This document shows, one piece after another, positions 63,471-64,000 of a stretch of DNA of 64,000 bases (the stretch's first letter is position 1; the number at the start of each line of letters is the position of its first letter). This DNA is from Saprospiraceae bacterium (GTDB taxonomy: Bacteria > Bacteroidota > Bacteroidia > Chitinophagales > Saprospiraceae): contig JAGQWX010000017.1 of the NCBI GenBank assembly GCA_020436935.1, positions 20,252 through 84,251 of the forward strand, read 5' to 3'. Position numbers and translations under genes: made by a program. The notes beneath the pieces were generated by a model. It saw only the letters and a list, made by a program, of their open reading frames with translations. It was not told the DNA's origin and made no database searches.

Positions 63471-63739
63471 GATGTTGTGTTTTAAGCAATAGCTTTGTTA
63501 AATGTGATTGTTTAGAAATGTTTGACTGGCTTTGATAAGGATGATTTTTGAATTTTCAGAAAGGTAATAAAATGTATGTGTCCTCCCAAACAATGACGCA
63601 AAAAGTCTTTGGCCAAGGTGTGTTGCCTGTCATTTATGGAGACGTTTAAGAAATAAAACCTAAATGGTTCAGGGAAACACCAACAGCCATGAAAGTCGGT
63701 TAAAAGACGTTCTCTAAGTAACAATAAAACTTACGACAC
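63471..63739 (+). mobile_element. Presumed left end of an IS110-family element with possible bridge-RNA region
   Basis: The 269 bases before the transposase contain no gene. IS110 elements usually carry a non-coding left end encoding the bridge RNA. A strong stem, AATGACGCAA (63592-63601) with TTGC-CT-GTCATT (63623-63634), closes a 21-base loop, and CTCC/GGAG flanks it. The exact left boundary cannot be set, but it must lie after the dienelactone hydrolase start at 63470. Confidence 0.4.
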
Positions 63740-64000
63740 ATGACTGTTGATTTTCCTTTAGTTATTTCTAGGGGTTGTGGCCTGGACGTACATCAAGGCA
63801 GCTTGGTAGCTTCCATCAAAGGTATAGATATTATTGATCAAACGCAAACGTTTGGTAGTTTCACAGAAGATATTTATCAACTTGTGGGATGGCTCCAGAA
63901 CAATGGTATTACCCATGTTGCCATGGAAAGCACAGGAGTATATTGGAAGCCGGTCTACAATATTTTGGAAGGATTTTTCAAAATCATCTTGGTCAATGCG
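63740..64000 (+). CDS. IS110-family DEDD transposase/recombinase, N-terminal part (runs off window)
   Basis: First 87 codons of an IS110 recombinase. CGLDVHQGSLVASI holds the first catalytic Asp (D16) and HVAMESTGVYWKPVY the Glu (E63) of the DEDD RuvC-like domain; FKIILVNA begins the strand that usually continues with RH-x-K. The remaining Asp residues and the Tnp_20 serine domain lie beyond base 64000. The ATG is the only reasonable start. Such enzymes insert by RNA-guided recombination using a bridge RNA in the element's non-coding end. Confidence 0.9.
   Translation, partial: MTVDFPLVISRGCGLDVHQGSLVASIKGIDIIDQTQTFGSFTEDIYQLVGWLQNNGITHVAMESTGVYWKPVYNILEGFFKIILVNA

Overview
The window looks like chromosomal DNA of a Bacteroidota bacterium, probably of the Saprospiria/Chitinophagia side. 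The evidence is a T9SS C-terminal sorting domain, a GLPGLI protein, CarboxypepD_reg/TonB-type outer-membrane proteins, an S46 dipeptidyl peptidase, a GH3/serine-hydrolase fusion, and promoters of the Bacteroidota type (TAnnTTTG at -7). Shine-Dalgarno signals are weak and several starts are TTG or GTG. Peptidases are prominent (M1, M36, tricorn-like S41, M16, S46), which suggests a protein-degrading heterotroph.

Layout. 0-14.8 kb: end of an M1 aminopeptidase, a PLP desulfhydrase-type enzyme, small membrane proteins, tsaC, a repeat-filled spacer, a DUF4197 lipoprotein, an enoyl-CoA hydratase-family gene touching a large secreted M36 protease, rlmB, hchA, a peroxiredoxin gene broken by one in-frame TGA, and a Crp/Fnr regulator. 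14.8-30.8 kb: tricorn-like protease, tRNA-His, odhB/sucB, the N-degron pair clpS-aat coupled to an M16 peptidase, a GT4 gene, fsa-type transaldolase, the SRP RNA gene, a Nudix hydrolase, an S46 peptidase and an SRPBCC gene broken by one in-frame TAA. 30.9-39.4 kb: outer-membrane proteins, including a three-gene set of Cys-rich secreted peptide, GLPGLI protein and TonB-type barrel. 39.4-49.4 kb: GH3/serine hydrolase, then a six-gene plus-strand run (GT2, methyltransferase, cca, NAGK-like kinase, pfkA, cutA), then cobA. 50-59.5 kb: tRNA-Leu and a seven-gene minus-strand surface-glycan operon with touching or overlapping reading frames. 59.6-64 kb: GT2, acetoacetyl-CoA synthetase, dienelactone hydrolase and the left part of an IS110-family element that leaves the window.

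The most novel signals are non-coding. Three short intergenic elements (19816-19979, 38695-38919, 39144-39371) share related terminal inverted repeats of about 27 bp and look like one MITE family. Two of them carry a two-hairpin core whose stems differ by compensatory changes. Other items are a cluster of perfect palindromes (30745-30898), a promoter-to-terminator unit without an ORF (about 49782-49926), a possible bridge-RNA region upstream of the IS110 transposase, and a promoter extension shared by the three stable-RNA genes.

No rRNA, CRISPR array, prophage or plasmid origin was seen. All functional calls come from motifs and family knowledge read by eye; no database search was run.
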